DNA of 64,000 bases from Lachancea kluyveri NRRL Y-12651 (Eukaryota > Ascomycota > Saccharomycetes > Saccharomycetales > Saccharomycetaceae): positions 62,001-126,000 of the forward strand of contig CM000692.1 in NCBI GenBank assembly GCA_000149225.2, written 5' to 3'. The first letter of the stretch is position 1, and the number at the start of each line of letters is the position of its first letter. Shown piece after piece: positions 10,298-21,403 of the stretch. Made by a program: the position numbers and the translations under genes. The notes beneath the pieces are model-generated. The model was not told where the DNA came from and ran no database searches. It saw only the letters and a program-made list of their open reading frames with translations.

Positions 10298-10842
10298 ATG
10301 TGAAACAGACTTTATGCACTGGAAGGCGTCAGTATAACTTTTAATGGAAACATTAACTGTTACTCCACCAACTTTACTACTAATGAAAACAAACATATAT
10401 ACGTATACTTAAAATATTTTACATTGTGTATATCCTACTCTGGTTTTTTAAAAATAATGGTTTAAGAAACACTGATTGCTTGTATTCAGTTCTGGTGGGA
10501 CGTAAATTTTCAGCACCTGAATGTTAGTGTATCATATTACATTATTGAAATAAAGCTACGTTCGAAAAAAGGAAAAAGAAAAAGAAAAACGAAAATAGTA
10601 ACCAAGCATTTGCAACTATGTACACAACAATATTTGCTCCATCGGAATATCGAGTTCTGTAGATTTCATCAGTTAAATATGAAGGATAAAAACGTCAACA
10701 TAAACTCGGGCTAGTTATACTCGTCCGTAGCGATCTATGATATACACATGAAATATAAAGATTTTTTTAAAGATTTGTCTCTAACGATGTAATGTGGCAA
10801 ATACAAGGTGATAACAGAAATCACACACAAAGATAGAATACA
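10298..10842. other. ARN-RTF1 intergenic region
   Basis: No gene seen in 545 bp. It contains the 3' flank of the transporter, a purine tract at about 10562-10597 made of AAAAG-like repeats, and the RTF1 promoter. Confidence 0.5.
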
Positions 10843-12567
10843 ATGTCTGACATTGATGAAGATTTATTGGCCCTAGCTGGTGCAGGAAGCGATGAGGAGG
10901 AAGAAGAAGAAGTTAAATTGGCCTCCTCTAAAAAAAGGTCTCAACCAGAAAATGCGCCTACCAAGAAAAGGAGAATAATGGACGATGACGATGACGAGGG
11001 TATCAGTAACGAGGATGACGATGATGAGGATAGCTACCATCCAGGTGGGCTGAAAGAAGATGCTACACATGGATATGAAGAAGGAGAAGAAGAAGGAGAA
11101 GAAGAGGAGGAAGAAGATAACCCATTCCCGTTAGAAGGCAAATATAAGGACGAACAGGATCGTACTCAACTGGAGTCTTTGCCAGAAATGGAACGTGAAA
11201 GTTTGCTGTTTGAAAGATCTCAAATCATGCAGCAATACCAAGAGCGCAGATTTTTAAAACAGCGTGCCAAAAATATCAGAGACCAACAGCAGAAAAGACA
11301 GCAACAACAGGAGGGAAAACAGGTTCGTTCTTCTACCAGGACTACCCGTGCCACTGGGCATTCTGATGTCAAAACTTCCAAGCTATCTGAGTTAAAGAAA
11401 CAACGTGCCAAAAAGAGTGGTACCTATGATTATAGCGAAGATGAAGAAGGTGATGGAGATGATCACAAGTATGACGATTATTACGACGAAGGCGGAGAAG
11501 ATGATGATGAAGATGACTATGACCCTTACTATAGGAAAAATCGCCACGAAGAAGATGACGATGATGAAGAAGTCAAGTGGGCTGAGACTGAAGATTTTGA
11601 CAGAGATACGGGCCTAGCTGATTTCAACAAAGTAAAGATAGGCCGCTCTTTTGTCGCCAAGTTCTGTTTTTACCCAGGGTTCAATGAGCTCGTACAGAAT
11701 TCTTACGGTAGAGTTAACGTTGGTATAGACAAACACACCGGTCAGACTGCATACCGTATGGTTAAAATTGAAAAAGTCTTTTTACAGAAGCCATACAACA
11801 TGGGAAAATTTTTTACCAACCAGTACTTTGGCGTTACCCAGGGTAAAGATCGTAAGGTATTTCAAATGAACTTTTTCAGTGACGGGGCTATTACTCAGGT
11901 AGAGTACGAAAGATATTTGAAATCGTTGGAGAAATACGGTATTAATAAGCCTTCTGTTTACAACTTAAACAACAAGTCTAAAGAAATCAGTGAGTTTGTT
12001 TCACAACCAATGACATCTAAGTTAACAGATGACATTGTTCGTAATAGAATGGTGTTTAATAAAAAATTGTCGGGTACAAACGCCGTTTTGGAAAAAACCG
12101 TGTTGAAGGAAAAATTACAATATGCGAAGGAGACCAGTAATGAAAGAGACATTGCAAAGTATTCCTCTCAATTAAAGAACTTGGAGAAAAGGATATCATC
12201 TTATGAAAAACATCACGAGAACGACCAAGCAGGTATAAAGAAACTAGGTGTTTTGACATCCAAAAACAGAAAACTGAATATTGATAGAATCAAGCACGCT
12301 GAACTGGTTCAAAAAGACGACGTCAACTTCGATGCTAAAAGTGATCCTTTCAGCAGGTTGAAAACAAGGACTAAGATTTATTACAAAGAAGTTCAACAGC
12401 AAGAGAATGAAAAGGCCAAGGAAGCTGCAAGACAAAAGCAGTTGGAAGAAGACAAGGGAACAGCCACCAGAAAGGAAAACGAACTTTTACTTGCTAAATT
12501 TAGGAGTCTTGGTGGCCTAGAGGAGATTATTGGTGGCATTGATCTTCAAATAAACGTTAACCTGTGA
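10843..12567 (+). CDS. RTF1: Rtf1, Paf1-complex subunit
   Basis: A 574-residue nuclear protein (S. cerevisiae 558). Rtf1 works with the Paf1 complex on elongating RNA polymerase II and promotes histone H2B ubiquitylation through Rad6-Bre1. The N-terminal half is highly charged, with acidic blocks at about residues 12-25, 45-65 and 75-92 and again at 195-245, plus a basic coiled stretch around 120-170. The Plus3 domain follows at about 255-385, including [15 protein letters not shown] and [10 protein letters not shown]. The C terminus is helical and charged. It lies next to TAD1, the YGL244W-YGL243W order. Confidence 0.96.
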   Translation: MSDIDEDLLALAGAGSDEEEEEEVKLASSKKRSQPENAPTKKRRIMDDDDDEGISNEDDDDEDSYHPGGLKEDATHGYEEGEEEGEEEEEEDNPFPLEGKYKDEQDRTQLESLPEMERESLLFERSQIMQQYQERRFLKQRAKNIRDQQQKRQQQQEGKQVRSSTRTTRATGHSDVKTSKLSELKKQRAKKSGTYDYSEDEEGDGDDHKYDDYYDEGGEDDDEDDYDPYYRKNRHEEDDDDEEVKWAETEDFDRDTGLADFNKVKIGRSFVAKFCFYPGFNELVQNSYGRVNVGIDKHTGQTAYRMVKIEKVFLQKPYNMGKFFTNQYFGVTQGKDRKVFQMNFFSDGAITQVEYERYLKSLEKYGINKPSVYNLNNKSKEISEFVSQPMTSKLTDDIVRNRMVFNKKLSGTNAVLEKTVLKEKLQYAKETSNERDIAKYSSQLKNLEKRISSYEKHHENDQAGIKKLGVLTSKNRKLNIDRIKHAELVQKDDVNFDAKSDPFSRLKTRTKIYYKEVQQQENEKAKEAARQKQLEEDKGTATRKENELLLAKFRSLGGLEEIIGGIDLQINVNL

Positions 12568-12957
12568 TTGTTTCTAGATAGTAAATATTTTGTAATTTGC
12601 AAACTGAAAAATCGTTAAAGAGTGTTTACTTCGAGCAGTCAATCTATCGACGAGTGCTGAGATTCGTGTTACAAGGCAATTAAATCTTTAATTTTATGTA
12701 AAGTAATTCTACTTTTCTGTTTCTGTCTAATAATTCATTCTTCAATTAACCGATCCACTTCTCAAACCAGTTTAGTGATTACACCAAGAATTTTGAATTG
12801 TTAACCTTTTACATGCGCGTTCATTAATATATACCTCTTTAGACCCGAGAAAAAAACTGTAAAAGATCAGTGCAAGTTCCGTCAACCATATTCGTGGAAG
12901 CTATGCAACAAGTTCTAAAAAAAAATCGGTTCCCTTCTTTAGCAACTTTAGGTATAA
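12568..12957. other. RTF1-TAD1 intergenic region
   Basis: A 390-bp AT-rich spacer between genes in the same direction. It holds the RTF1 3' end and the TAD1 promoter; I recognise no specific site. Confidence 0.5.
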
Positions 12958-14109
12958 ATGAGCTATGAAGAATTTGTTGAGCAGGGGTCATCCAAACTGA
13001 TAAACGAGGCATATGCAAGGCTCAAACCTATCTGCAAACCAACTGTTCGTTCTAATGGTATTAAAGAGTGGACAGTATTAGCCGGAATAATAGCAATAAA
13101 TGAAAGAAAAAATACTATGCGATTAGTGTCCCTGGGAACGGGAGTTAAAGCCACACCAAACGAAGAATTGAAGAGAAGTAAAGGTAAGATTGTGCATGAT
13201 TGCCATGCAGAGATCTTAGCCCTTCGTGGTTTCAATACGGTACTACTTATGCAAGTATCCGAGCTAACCCAGGGAAAACACGAGAGAGTTGATTTGGTAG
13301 AAAAAGCTGTAGATGGGCTATCATTCAAGGTACCAGATCACTGGTCTTTTGCATTATACATTTCTAAATTACCTTGTGGTGACTCTAGCATGGACACGCT
13401 CGAGGAAGAAGATCTCAATTCCTTTAATATCGAGAACACTGATGCATGCCAGTACTTAGAACAGAATAACCATACGTTACTCAGGGGTCGTTTCAATTAC
13501 CAAAAAAAGGGTTTCGTGAGGACAAAGCCTGGCCGTAAAGACTCCAAAATTACTTTATCTAAATCATGTTCTGATAAGCTTAGTATTCGCCAAGTGACCT
13601 CAATGCTCAACTCTATAAATTGGGAGTTATTCGATACACCAATTTACCTAAAATATATCATCATACCAAATTTAGATGAACATGCACTGGTAGGTTTGGA
13701 AAGGTCATTCGAAAGGCTGTGTAACCATCCATCTTTCAATGCATTACGATTCTTATCGGGTAGTCAGACATTTTGTGATGACAAAATCACCCAGGATCAA
13801 CAACCAAGCTCAATGAGTTCTATCAGTTTAAATGTTCACAATAATGGGGAGGAGTTTCAAGAGGCCATACTCAACGGTGTTAAAAATGGTTTTTATGTTA
13901 AAAACAAGAAGCCCCTGCGTAAGAACTGTGAATCCATTGTTAGCAGGCTCTCGCAATGGCAGCTTTATAACACTATATCATCTAATACTGAACATGAAAC
14001 GTACTTACAATTCAAGTCTACTCAGGTAGAAAGAAACATTTTAAAAAACGAAGCGAAGCTTTGCCTATCCCCGGACGGGTGGATACCTACTGGCGTGGAC
14101 GATTGTTAA
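12958..14109 (+). CDS. TAD1: tRNA-specific adenosine deaminase Tad1 (A37 of tRNA-Ala)
   Basis: A 383-residue ADAR-type deaminase (yeast protein 400). Tad1 deaminates adenosine 37, next to the anticodon of tRNA-Ala, to inosine. The zinc-site motif HAE appears in HDCHAEILALRGF at about residue 83, and PCGDSS at about 139-144 supplies a zinc-binding cysteine. A basic patch, RTKPGRKDSK, near 183-192 lies where this family binds inositol hexakisphosphate and RNA. The ATG at 12958 gives MSYEEFVEQG and is the first in frame. It converges on the YGL242C homologue with 48 bp between stop codons. Confidence 0.93.
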   Translation: MSYEEFVEQGSSKLINEAYARLKPICKPTVRSNGIKEWTVLAGIIAINERKNTMRLVSLGTGVKATPNEELKRSKGKIVHDCHAEILALRGFNTVLLMQVSELTQGKHERVDLVEKAVDGLSFKVPDHWSFALYISKLPCGDSSMDTLEEEDLNSFNIENTDACQYLEQNNHTLLRGRFNYQKKGFVRTKPGRKDSKITLSKSCSDKLSIRQVTSMLNSINWELFDTPIYLKYIIIPNLDEHALVGLERSFERLCNHPSFNALRFLSGSQTFCDDKITQDQQPSSMSSISLNVHNNGEEFQEAILNGVKNGFYVKNKKPLRKNCESIVSRLSQWQLYNTISSNTEHETYLQFKSTQVERNILKNEAKLCLSPDGWIPTGVDDC

Positions 14110-14157
14110 GAAATAAATTACTTCCTTTTACCTCTTTATGTAGTGTAATGCTTAAAT

Positions 14158-14679
14158 TTATTCATCTTCTGGGCCATCATCTATAATCTCTGCGTCCTCT
14201 TCATTGATAACACCTTCGTTATCAGCTGCAAGTTCGGCACCCTGTAACAAATCTAATAAATCATCTAAGCCATCACCATGGATTAAATCTACAGGCTTTT
14301 GGCCGGCTTTATTTCTTATCCTCGGATCGGCACCTACTTCGATCAGGTTTTGTGCGATGAATGTTCCATGTTCTGGTTCTTCAATTGCATATCTCACCGT
14401 AACGTGTAACGGAGTATCGCCATCGACATTGTTTCTAGGATCAATTTCAATACCACCATCTTGGTCTAAAATCCTGTCAAGAACTTCCCAAGAACCATAT
14501 TTACAGCACAGATGTAGACAAGTGTTCCCCAAAGGATCACAAGCACTGTTAATTAGTTTGGCAATCTTGTCTGGGTTATTATCTAGAGATTCTAGAATAG
14601 TCTCTAGCAAATCGGCATTATTTCTGCGAGAAGCATCTAATAGCTGTTCTTGTAAAGAAGCACCCTGAATTTCGCTCAT
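14158..14679 (-). CDS. Small ankyrin-repeat protein (YGL242C homologue)
   Basis: A 173-residue protein (yeast YGL242C is 181). It contains ankyrin repeats, recognisable by DPLGNTCLHLCCKYGS near residues 47-62, DGDTPLHVTVRYA near 85-97 and a third unit around DPRIRNKAGQKPVDLI; the C terminus is acidic. Ankyrin repeats bind other proteins, but the partner is unknown and the yeast gene is uncharacterised. It diverges from KAP114 over 170 bp, as in S. cerevisiae. Confidence 0.9.
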   Translation of the reverse strand: MSEIQGASLQEQLLDASRRNNADLLETILESLDNNPDKIAKLINSACDPLGNTCLHLCCKYGSWEVLDRILDQDGGIEIDPRNNVDGDTPLHVTVRYAIEEPEHGTFIAQNLIEVGADPRIRNKAGQKPVDLIHGDGLDDLLDLLQGAELAADNEGVINEEDAEIIDDGPEDE

Positions 14680-14849
14680 TTTGATAATAGGTGTTAAACT
14701 TGTGTAGTTTTCGTGCTTTCCAATCCGGATTAAAATTGAGAGTTGTTCCCCTATAAAACAACGGTTGTGGAAGAAAAAAAAATCGCGAACTTTTCCAGTT
14801 TCTCAAGATCGTCATCTAAACAGATAGATCAAGAAACCAATTGCAGGGT

Positions 14850-17800
14850 ATGGATAGAAACGTCGCTCAGTTAGTAATACAAGCCCAATCTGCTGATAAA
14901 AAAGAAAGGGAAGCTGCGGAGAGTTCGCTGTTGCAATTTTCTGCACAGGAACCTGAATCGATGTTTTTGTCATTGATTGATATCGCATGCAATTCTTACC
15001 CTTTAACCTCTAGACAATTTTCTTTACTATTCCTCCGTCGGCTCGTAACAATGTATTGGAGTGCTGGATTTGAGTCTTATGTAGGTCCTCCAGGAGTTGG
15101 GAGTAGGGGGAAATCAATTGTCAGAGAATCACTGCTGAGGTTGTCCTTAGATGATTCACAAGATATAAAAACCAAGAACAGCAGTTCTTACTGTGTGGTT
15201 CAAATTTCAGCTGTGGACTTCCCAGATGAATGGCCAGATCTATTGATTAGAATTTATGAGGCAATCGTGGAGCATTACTCTTTAAGTGCCATGTCCTTAT
15301 TAACTGAAATTTTTGATGATGTGGTTTCAGAGGAAATGTTTTTTCAAGGAGGTATTGGATGGCAGACAATCCAAATTGTCTCACAAGTTCTTACCAGCTC
15401 TACATCTTCTGTTGAATCTAAATCTGCTGCTCTGGATCTGTACCACGCTTGTGTGTTACAGTTGCAATCTCCACAAGCAACCTCCACTATAGAACGTAAG
15501 CATGCAATTGCAGAACATATCAAACAAATGCTTGGCTTGTTTATACAACTGTTACAATTTTACCAATCTTCCCAAGATGAAATACAACCTACGCTGCTAA
15601 AGCTAAAAGCCTCTATCTACGAGAACTTAGGAATGTTGAAATCGAATTTTTCTAAACAGTTTTTCCCAGAGGAAGAAAAAAATATCCTCAAAGGTTTGGT
15701 GTTGAAAGACTTGAACGCTATTTCAAATATCTATTATCGCTCTTTAAACAATACTGACGACAAAGATATAGATTCTCTGGATGAATGTGCCATACATATC
15801 ATCGTTTTTTTGTCTAGCTTACATGAGCTGGTGTTTTCTCCAACCGAAACTCCTGTTTTACTAGATTCTTTAACGAAAGTTTGCTGTCTGACTGATACCC
15901 AAACATCGGATTGGGACAACTACTTTAATATTTTTGTTACAAAGGAAACAGGTTTAGCTGCATCTTATTCTGCTCGAGATGAGTCTTTTCAATTTTTTAG
16001 CAATTTAACTGGTACAAACTACACCAACTTGCTTGCCTTTTTAACCCAGAATGTCCATGCATCAGGAATCGAAGACTGGAAATACCAGGAATCATTGATG
16101 TACTTGATGGAGGCTGCTGTAAACAATGATGAGGAAATTACTAATGATTTTCAACCAGTATTACAAACTCTTGACGCCTTTTCAGAATTATTAGCCTCTT
16201 GCGAAACAAATGAATTCGTTAAGGTTAGAGTAATTTTAATTCTGCCTAAAATTTTGGAAAAGTTTATGGACTCTCTGGAGGACATTAAACTTTTGGTGAA
16301 GAAATTCCTTTTCCAAACGTTCACTCTAGTCTCAGCTCCCACAAAAGACATCCTAAAGGTGGCCTCTTTAATCTCTTTTACTTATTATTCATCTTTTGCA
16401 GAGTTGGATTCTGTTTTAGGAACTGAGACATATCAACAGTTAAAGGAAGCCGTTTTGAAAATTATCAATGAAATTTACGAAGATGCAGAAGATGATACAC
16501 CAGCCTTGCTTCTCGAAACCTTAAATCAAATTATAGGCTCCACCTCAAATGCCGAAGTAATTGCATCTGTCAGATTCGATGAGTTGCAATTAATTTTGAA
16601 AATTTCTGCTAAAGATCCCTCAAATATTCAAGTTGTATTAGAAGCTCAAGAGTGTTTACAAAATCTACTCAAAAATATTAGCCTCGAAATCTACTTAAAA
16701 TATGCAGAAATGGCTATTCCTTCTTTTGTCAATGTTTTGGAAGGTAGTAATTCTAGTGGCTTTGAATATTCTCCGATTTTGTCTCTTTCACTAGAATTAC
16801 TCACCGTTTTTATGAAAAAGAAACCAACAAATGGCACTTTACCACCCCGAATCACTGATTTCGTTTTTCAACCACTATCGGAAACATTAGTAGGATCTCA
16901 GGATGATGAAGTTTTACAATTGACTACGGACATTTACAGCTTTTTAATTAACAACTCTGAAAATTCACAAATTGCTCCTCATCTTAACACAATTTTGTCT
17001 GTTTTAGAAAAATTATTGTCAATCAATACTTCTGATTCTGCAGCTATGAATGTCGGATCACTTATTATAGCAATCTTTTGCAAGCTTTCCGACCAATTAC
17101 AGGAAACAATACCTACTATTTTGGAAGCTGCAGCAAAAAGATTAGTTCAAGTCCATAACATTGCAACTGCGGAAAACTTGATATTTGTTTTTTGCTACTT
17201 GACTTCTACAAATCCTAACCAAACTGTGGATTTCTTATCATCGCTGGTTTTGGATTCTGAAGGCAACAGTGCATTAAAACTAATATTACCTAAATGGCTA
17301 GAATCCTTTGAAATTATAAGAGGCGAAAAAAGAATCAAAGAAAACATCTTGGCTTTATCCAAGTTATTTTTCTTGAATGACGAAAGAATTTCCAGCATTA
17401 TTGTTAACGGTGATTCAATTCCATATGACGGTGATTTGGTAATTACCAGGTCGATGTCAAAAATAATGCCAGAAAAGTATACCCAAATCTCTGCTTATGA
17501 AAAAATTGTCAAACTTTTTGTTGCCGAACTGAGTTTTCAAGGCAACCAACCTGGCTTAGAGAAATACATTCCTCATGATTTAAAAAAATATGATGACCAG
17601 GCGATTAAAGCGGCCAATGATGCCAACGACGACGACTGGGAGGATGTTGACGATGTTCTCGAGTACGAGAAGCTTCAAGAATATGTTGACGATGAAAGTG
17701 ACTTAGAAGACGATGAGGAAGGTGATGTTATCGGAGTTCAGGAGCTACATCAAAGCACAAGGGAGCTATTAATACAATTTTTTAGGGAAGCAGCTGCGAA

Positions 17801-17879
17801 AAACGTTAGTGGGTTCCAGGAAATTTACAACCACCTGAATGATAACGAGAAACGTGTTTTGACTGAGAATTTAGTTTAA
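14850..17879 (+). CDS. KAP114: Karyopherin Kap114, importin beta family
   Basis: A 1,009-residue importin (yeast 1,004). Kap114 imports TATA-binding protein, histones H2A-H2B and other nuclear cargo, and releases them on Ran-GTP binding. The N terminus carries the importin-beta N-terminal repeat with REAAESSLLQF, then HEAT-like helical repeats to the end. An acidic insert at about residues 925-965 (DDDWEDVDD onward) matches the acidic loop that the yeast protein uses for histone cargo. The first ATG after the in-frame stop is at 14850, giving MDRNVAQLVI. Confidence 0.95.
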   Translation: MDRNVAQLVIQAQSADKKEREAAESSLLQFSAQEPESMFLSLIDIACNSYPLTSRQFSLLFLRRLVTMYWSAGFESYVGPPGVGSRGKSIVRESLLRLSLDDSQDIKTKNSSSYCVVQISAVDFPDEWPDLLIRIYEAIVEHYSLSAMSLLTEIFDDVVSEEMFFQGGIGWQTIQIVSQVLTSSTSSVESKSAALDLYHACVLQLQSPQATSTIERKHAIAEHIKQMLGLFIQLLQFYQSSQDEIQPTLLKLKASIYENLGMLKSNFSKQFFPEEEKNILKGLVLKDLNAISNIYYRSLNNTDDKDIDSLDECAIHIIVFLSSLHELVFSPTETPVLLDSLTKVCCLTDTQTSDWDNYFNIFVTKETGLAASYSARDESFQFFSNLTGTNYTNLLAFLTQNVHASGIEDWKYQESLMYLMEAAVNNDEEITNDFQPVLQTLDAFSELLASCETNEFVKVRVILILPKILEKFMDSLEDIKLLVKKFLFQTFTLVSAPTKDILKVASLISFTYYSSFAELDSVLGTETYQQLKEAVLKIINEIYEDAEDDTPALLLETLNQIIGSTSNAEVIASVRFDELQLILKISAKDPSNIQVVLEAQECLQNLLKNISLEIYLKYAEMAIPSFVNVLEGSNSSGFEYSPILSLSLELLTVFMKKKPTNGTLPPRITDFVFQPLSETLVGSQDDEVLQLTTDIYSFLINNSENSQIAPHLNTILSVLEKLLSINTSDSAAMNVGSLIIAIFCKLSDQLQETIPTILEAAAKRLVQVHNIATAENLIFVFCYLTSTNPNQTVDFLSSLVLDSEGNSALKLILPKWLESFEIIRGEKRIKENILALSKLFFLNDERISSIIVNGDSIPYDGDLVITRSMSKIMPEKYTQISAYEKIVKLFVAELSFQGNQPGLEKYIPHDLKKYDDQAIKAANDANDDDWEDVDDVLEYEKLQEYVDDESDLEDDEEGDVIGVQELHQSTRELLIQFFREAAAKNVSGFQEIYNHLNDNEKRVLTENLV

Positions 17880-18021
17880 AGGTATGTACCTTTTTAAATT
17901 TGTTAGACGTAGCAGGCATATAGAGGCGACAAAAGGGCCGTGGTCATGATAAACTTTTTGTGACAAAATAACATGTATCTAGAGTAAGTCATTCGAGGCA
18001 AACATAGATAGAACGGGAAAG

Positions 18022-19544
18022 ATGAGTGTGAATTCAGAGACTATGAAATCTTTCGATGGCTCTAAAGATCTTGGGTCTATTAAACTCCTTGATTACCCAA
18101 CTTTTTTCACCAATGCCTCATCTTGGTTATCATTTAGAGGTACGTACATTCTTTGCCTCTACATCTTAAAAGAATACTAACGAAGTCAACAGAACCTAAT
18201 AAGCCTTTTAGATACCTTGAGCAAAGCATTTATAGAAGTCGACCAGAGGTCATCAAAAATTACTTTTCGCCGTTGCCAGATCTGTCTGTCAGGACTATCC
18301 TTGCTTGCCGCCAACAGGTGTCTCAATTAGTAAATTCAGATACCAGGAAACCTTCGAAAATTGCAAGGATAGAGAAATTTCTAAATCCAATGCTTTTATT
18401 TGATTCTGAGTGGAAGAGGCAGCCAAGAAATAAGAAGCTTTTGGTCATACTGACACCAGCAGAATTTACTTCAGTGAAAGACATGGAAATATGTGCACAA
18501 TGGCTCCAACTTTTGAGTAATGAGGAAGTCGACCTAGAAAAGGTTAGGACATTTGTATCACATATACCTGGAGTAGATCTTTGGAAGGATTTTTACCTGA
18601 AGTCTTGTAAACACCCTCTCCGGAACCTTCATTTTCTAATAAACTTACCACAAGACGTCTCTGTGAGGAATTTCAATAAAAAGAGAAATACGCTTTTAAA
18701 TCCATCAAGTTATATTGGCATATGTGGATCGATTCGAGATCCTACAGTTTTCACTTTTATGAGGGACATCTACAGCCTTTTAACAATCGAAGAAGGTTAT
18801 AACAAAGCAGCCCTTGAAATTGCAAGTGGTGCACCGACTCCTGTTGGTCTTAGGTGCGGATCGGCAGAAACCATAAGTGTAAGCTTGGATCAACTAAAGA
18901 TTGTCAACACATCTAACCGTTTTTTTACAGTTTCTGATTTCGGCGAACCAATATGTATCGAGACGACAGGTAATAACGAGAGCTTCTTGATTATCCAGTA
19001 CTCAGACCAGCTTTACGAATCACTACTACATCACCATAGAGTGAATAACAGCTTGCCAAAATTTGTTGTATCAATTGACCTTGGAGTTGCAAGTTTAAGA
19101 GACTCCTTGAAAGCATTTCGTGATGATCTAGTGTTGAGTGAATATTTTCTTGGGGTCGAGATCAAGAACATCTGTCAGAAATACTCTCCTATACAAGAAG
19201 AAATCCAAATGCAGAGTACAATTACAGCCTGTGGTGCGTCTGGAACAAACACACAAAGAAAGCCATTATCTAGCGTAATGGAAGAGGTACTTGATCATCG
19301 TTTACAAATGTCTAAAGGGTTAAGTTGGGTGGCAAATTTATTCCAAACAACTAAGCCTAAGCCAACAATTATAGACGAAGCGAACCTGCGTCAGACCCAA
19401 GGTCAAATAACGTCAGACTTTGAATTTAAACTTTTGAAGGATACAGACAAATGTTTAAGAGAGTTGAACGGTTTGTTTGACTCGCAGCTCCAAAAAAATA
19501 TATCTAGGAATGGCTTGAAAATTCACCAGCAGATTCATGTATGA
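18022..19544 (+). CDS. Unrecognised spliced gene, 489 residues
   Basis: I do not recognise this gene. Two exons, 18022-18139 and 18193-19544, give a 489-residue protein; the join restores one frame across a GAA codon, and intron retention would stop within ten codons. The product has no signal peptide or clear membrane span. Its composition is ordinary for a soluble globular protein, with conserved-looking stretches such as NKPFRYLEQSIYRSRP, NPSSYIGICGSIRDP and KFVVSIDLGVASLRDSL. The last ~90 residues look polar and less ordered. In S. cerevisiae nothing occupies this place between KAP114 and DOC1 or beside BNA6, so it is either a gene lost in that lineage or one moved elsewhere and too diverged for me to place. 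Length, splicing and codon use argue for a real gene. Confidence 0.75.
18140..18192 (+). other. 53-nt spliceosomal intron in the unrecognised gene
   Basis: The donor is GTACGT at 18140, the branch site is a perfect TACTAAC at 18175-18181, and the acceptor CAG ends at 18192, eleven bases after the branch A at 18180. An in-frame TAA lies inside. At 53 nt it is at the short end for yeast introns. Confidence 0.85.
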
Positions 19545-20377
19545 ATTGGTATTTATATTACACTTTTTCTTTTTCATTGTTGCTTGGATTGTGAACTGGG
19601 TTCGCCTACTCTTTCCCAAAAAGTATTCGATTCATACAAGTTAAATACATATATATATATGTATCAAAATATTCCAAGTTGTGGTTTGTCCTCAACTGCA
19701 GAAAAGTCCCGGGTTTTATGATAAGGGAATTTCTCTCGAGCTGGGATGTGAACCAGAGCCATAGTCTTGGTCTGAGTCCATTGCTTACGTCCCAAACTTT
19801 TCACGAATCTCCAGCTGCCTGTCGGTCGAGTTTTGGTGTACCCTTTGGTGCAAGCTCTCCGATATGAATTATACTGTGAGAGTATTGTATCTCTAAATGA
19901 AGCGTTCTTTGCAATGATCTGGAATCAAGCACTAGCATACAGCCGTGAATTTGCCCACTGCATCTTTCTCATCCGCAGAGGGAGCAGAGGTAGTGAACGT
20001 CTGTAATCTACTGTATATAGGCCGGCCCGAGCATGTTTCTACGTGATTGCAGGAGCCATAAACCACTGCTATCTACAACATCAACACAGGCACTCTGAGA
20101 TTCTGTCATGAAGCTTCGATTACATTGAGGTTTATCTACTTCTGGTCTAACTACCTCGATTCACTTAGCGTGTCAAGCCACCTCCGGGTAGCCCATAATT
20201 TGTTGTGTACTTTCATATACCTGCGTTTGTCGAGATTACGAGTTTTCCGATCAAACATGATTTCGTGCCAACGAAACGCCGGGAGAAAGGGAATTGTTTG
20301 TCATTTTACTACTCGCTTGCGTACTATGTCTCTGTAATCTCAAAGAGTTTTTGAATAGCAAAGAGAAGCTAACTAAT
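19545..20377. other. Intergenic region before BNA6
   Basis: These 833 bp hold no supportable gene; two small frames (19679-19867 and 20125-20337) have no motif. There is an AT dinucleotide patch around 19646-19663. The region should hold the BNA6 promoter. Confidence 0.5.
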
Positions 20378-21265
20378 ATGCCTCAATTTAAACACTTATT
20401 ACCTGCCAATGGTGCATGGAGGCAAGATGTGACTAATTGGTTACAGGAGGACGTTCCGTCTTTTGATTTTGGAGGATATGTCGTCGGTTCAGATGTCAAG
20501 TCGGCCACGTTACTCTGTAAGCAACGAGGTATTCTGAGCGGAGTTCCATTTGCTGACGAAGTTTTTAAGCAATGTTATCTCACTGTGGAATGGTTTTTCC
20601 AGGAAGGTGAGCTGCTCGACCCAAGTACAGTAAAAACTGGCAAACTTCCAGTTGCCAAGGTCTCCGGTGAAGCTAGAAACATTCTGTTAGCTGAAAGGAC
20701 TGCATTGAACTTGTTGAGTAGATGTTCTGGTATTTCTACAGCATCTCGCAAGATTGTTACAATGGCTAGGGAAACCGGCTACGAAGGTATCATCGCTGGT
20801 ACCAGGAAGACTACGCCAGGCTTGCGCAGATTGGAAAAATACTCCATGCTTGTTGGTGGTTGCGACACACATAGGTATGATTTGTCATCTATGGTTATGC
20901 TGAAGGACAACCACATTTGGTCCACTGGGTCCATTACCAACGCTGTGAAAAATGCTAGAAACGCTTGTGGGTTCGCTATTAAGATCGAGGTCGAATGTCA
21001 ATCCGAAGAAGAAGCTAATGAAGCCATTGAGGCGGGTGCTGACGTTATCATGCTTGACAATTTTACTGGACAATCGTTGAAAACTGCTGCGCAAAGCCTG
21101 AAGCAAAAATGGGCTGGCAGTAAACACTTTTTGTTAGAATGCAGTGGTGGTTTGACACTTGATAACCTGGCCACGTACCTATGCCATGATATTGATATTT
21201 ACAGTACCAGCAGTATTCACCAAGGCACTGGAGTTATTGACTTTTCATTAAAGATTGACCACTAA
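20378..21265 (+). CDS. BNA6: Quinolinate phosphoribosyltransferase (nicotinate-nucleotide pyrophosphorylase)
   Basis: A 295-residue enzyme, exactly the length of yeast Bna6. It converts quinolinate and PRPP to nicotinate mononucleotide, the last step of the de novo NAD pathway from tryptophan. Family motifs include [24 protein letters not shown] and VMLKDNHI, which hold the substrate and PRPP sites, and DVIMLDNF near the C-terminal barrel. The ATG at 20378 gives [11 protein letters not shown] and is preferred over in-frame upstream codons, which would add a hydrophobic stretch absent from the family. In S. cerevisiae it is YFR047C on chromosome VI. Confidence 0.96.
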   Translation: MPQFKHLLPANGAWRQDVTNWLQEDVPSFDFGGYVVGSDVKSATLLCKQRGILSGVPFADEVFKQCYLTVEWFFQEGELLDPSTVKTGKLPVAKVSGEARNILLAERTALNLLSRCSGISTASRKIVTMARETGYEGIIAGTRKTTPGLRRLEKYSMLVGGCDTHRYDLSSMVMLKDNHIWSTGSITNAVKNARNACGFAIKIEVECQSEEEANEAIEAGADVIMLDNFTGQSLKTAAQSLKQKWAGSKHFLLECSGGLTLDNLATYLCHDIDIYSTSSIHQGTGVIDFSLKIDH

Positions 21266-21403
21266 TTTAAAAGAATTTTATAGTTTTGACTTCATATGCA
21301 CAAATTATACGTAAACCATGATCAGTCAACTTTTGTGTTCTTGTCGATAAATCTTGATTTGGCACATAGACATGTGTAAGCCAGCAGGCGTAAACGGAAT
21401 AGT

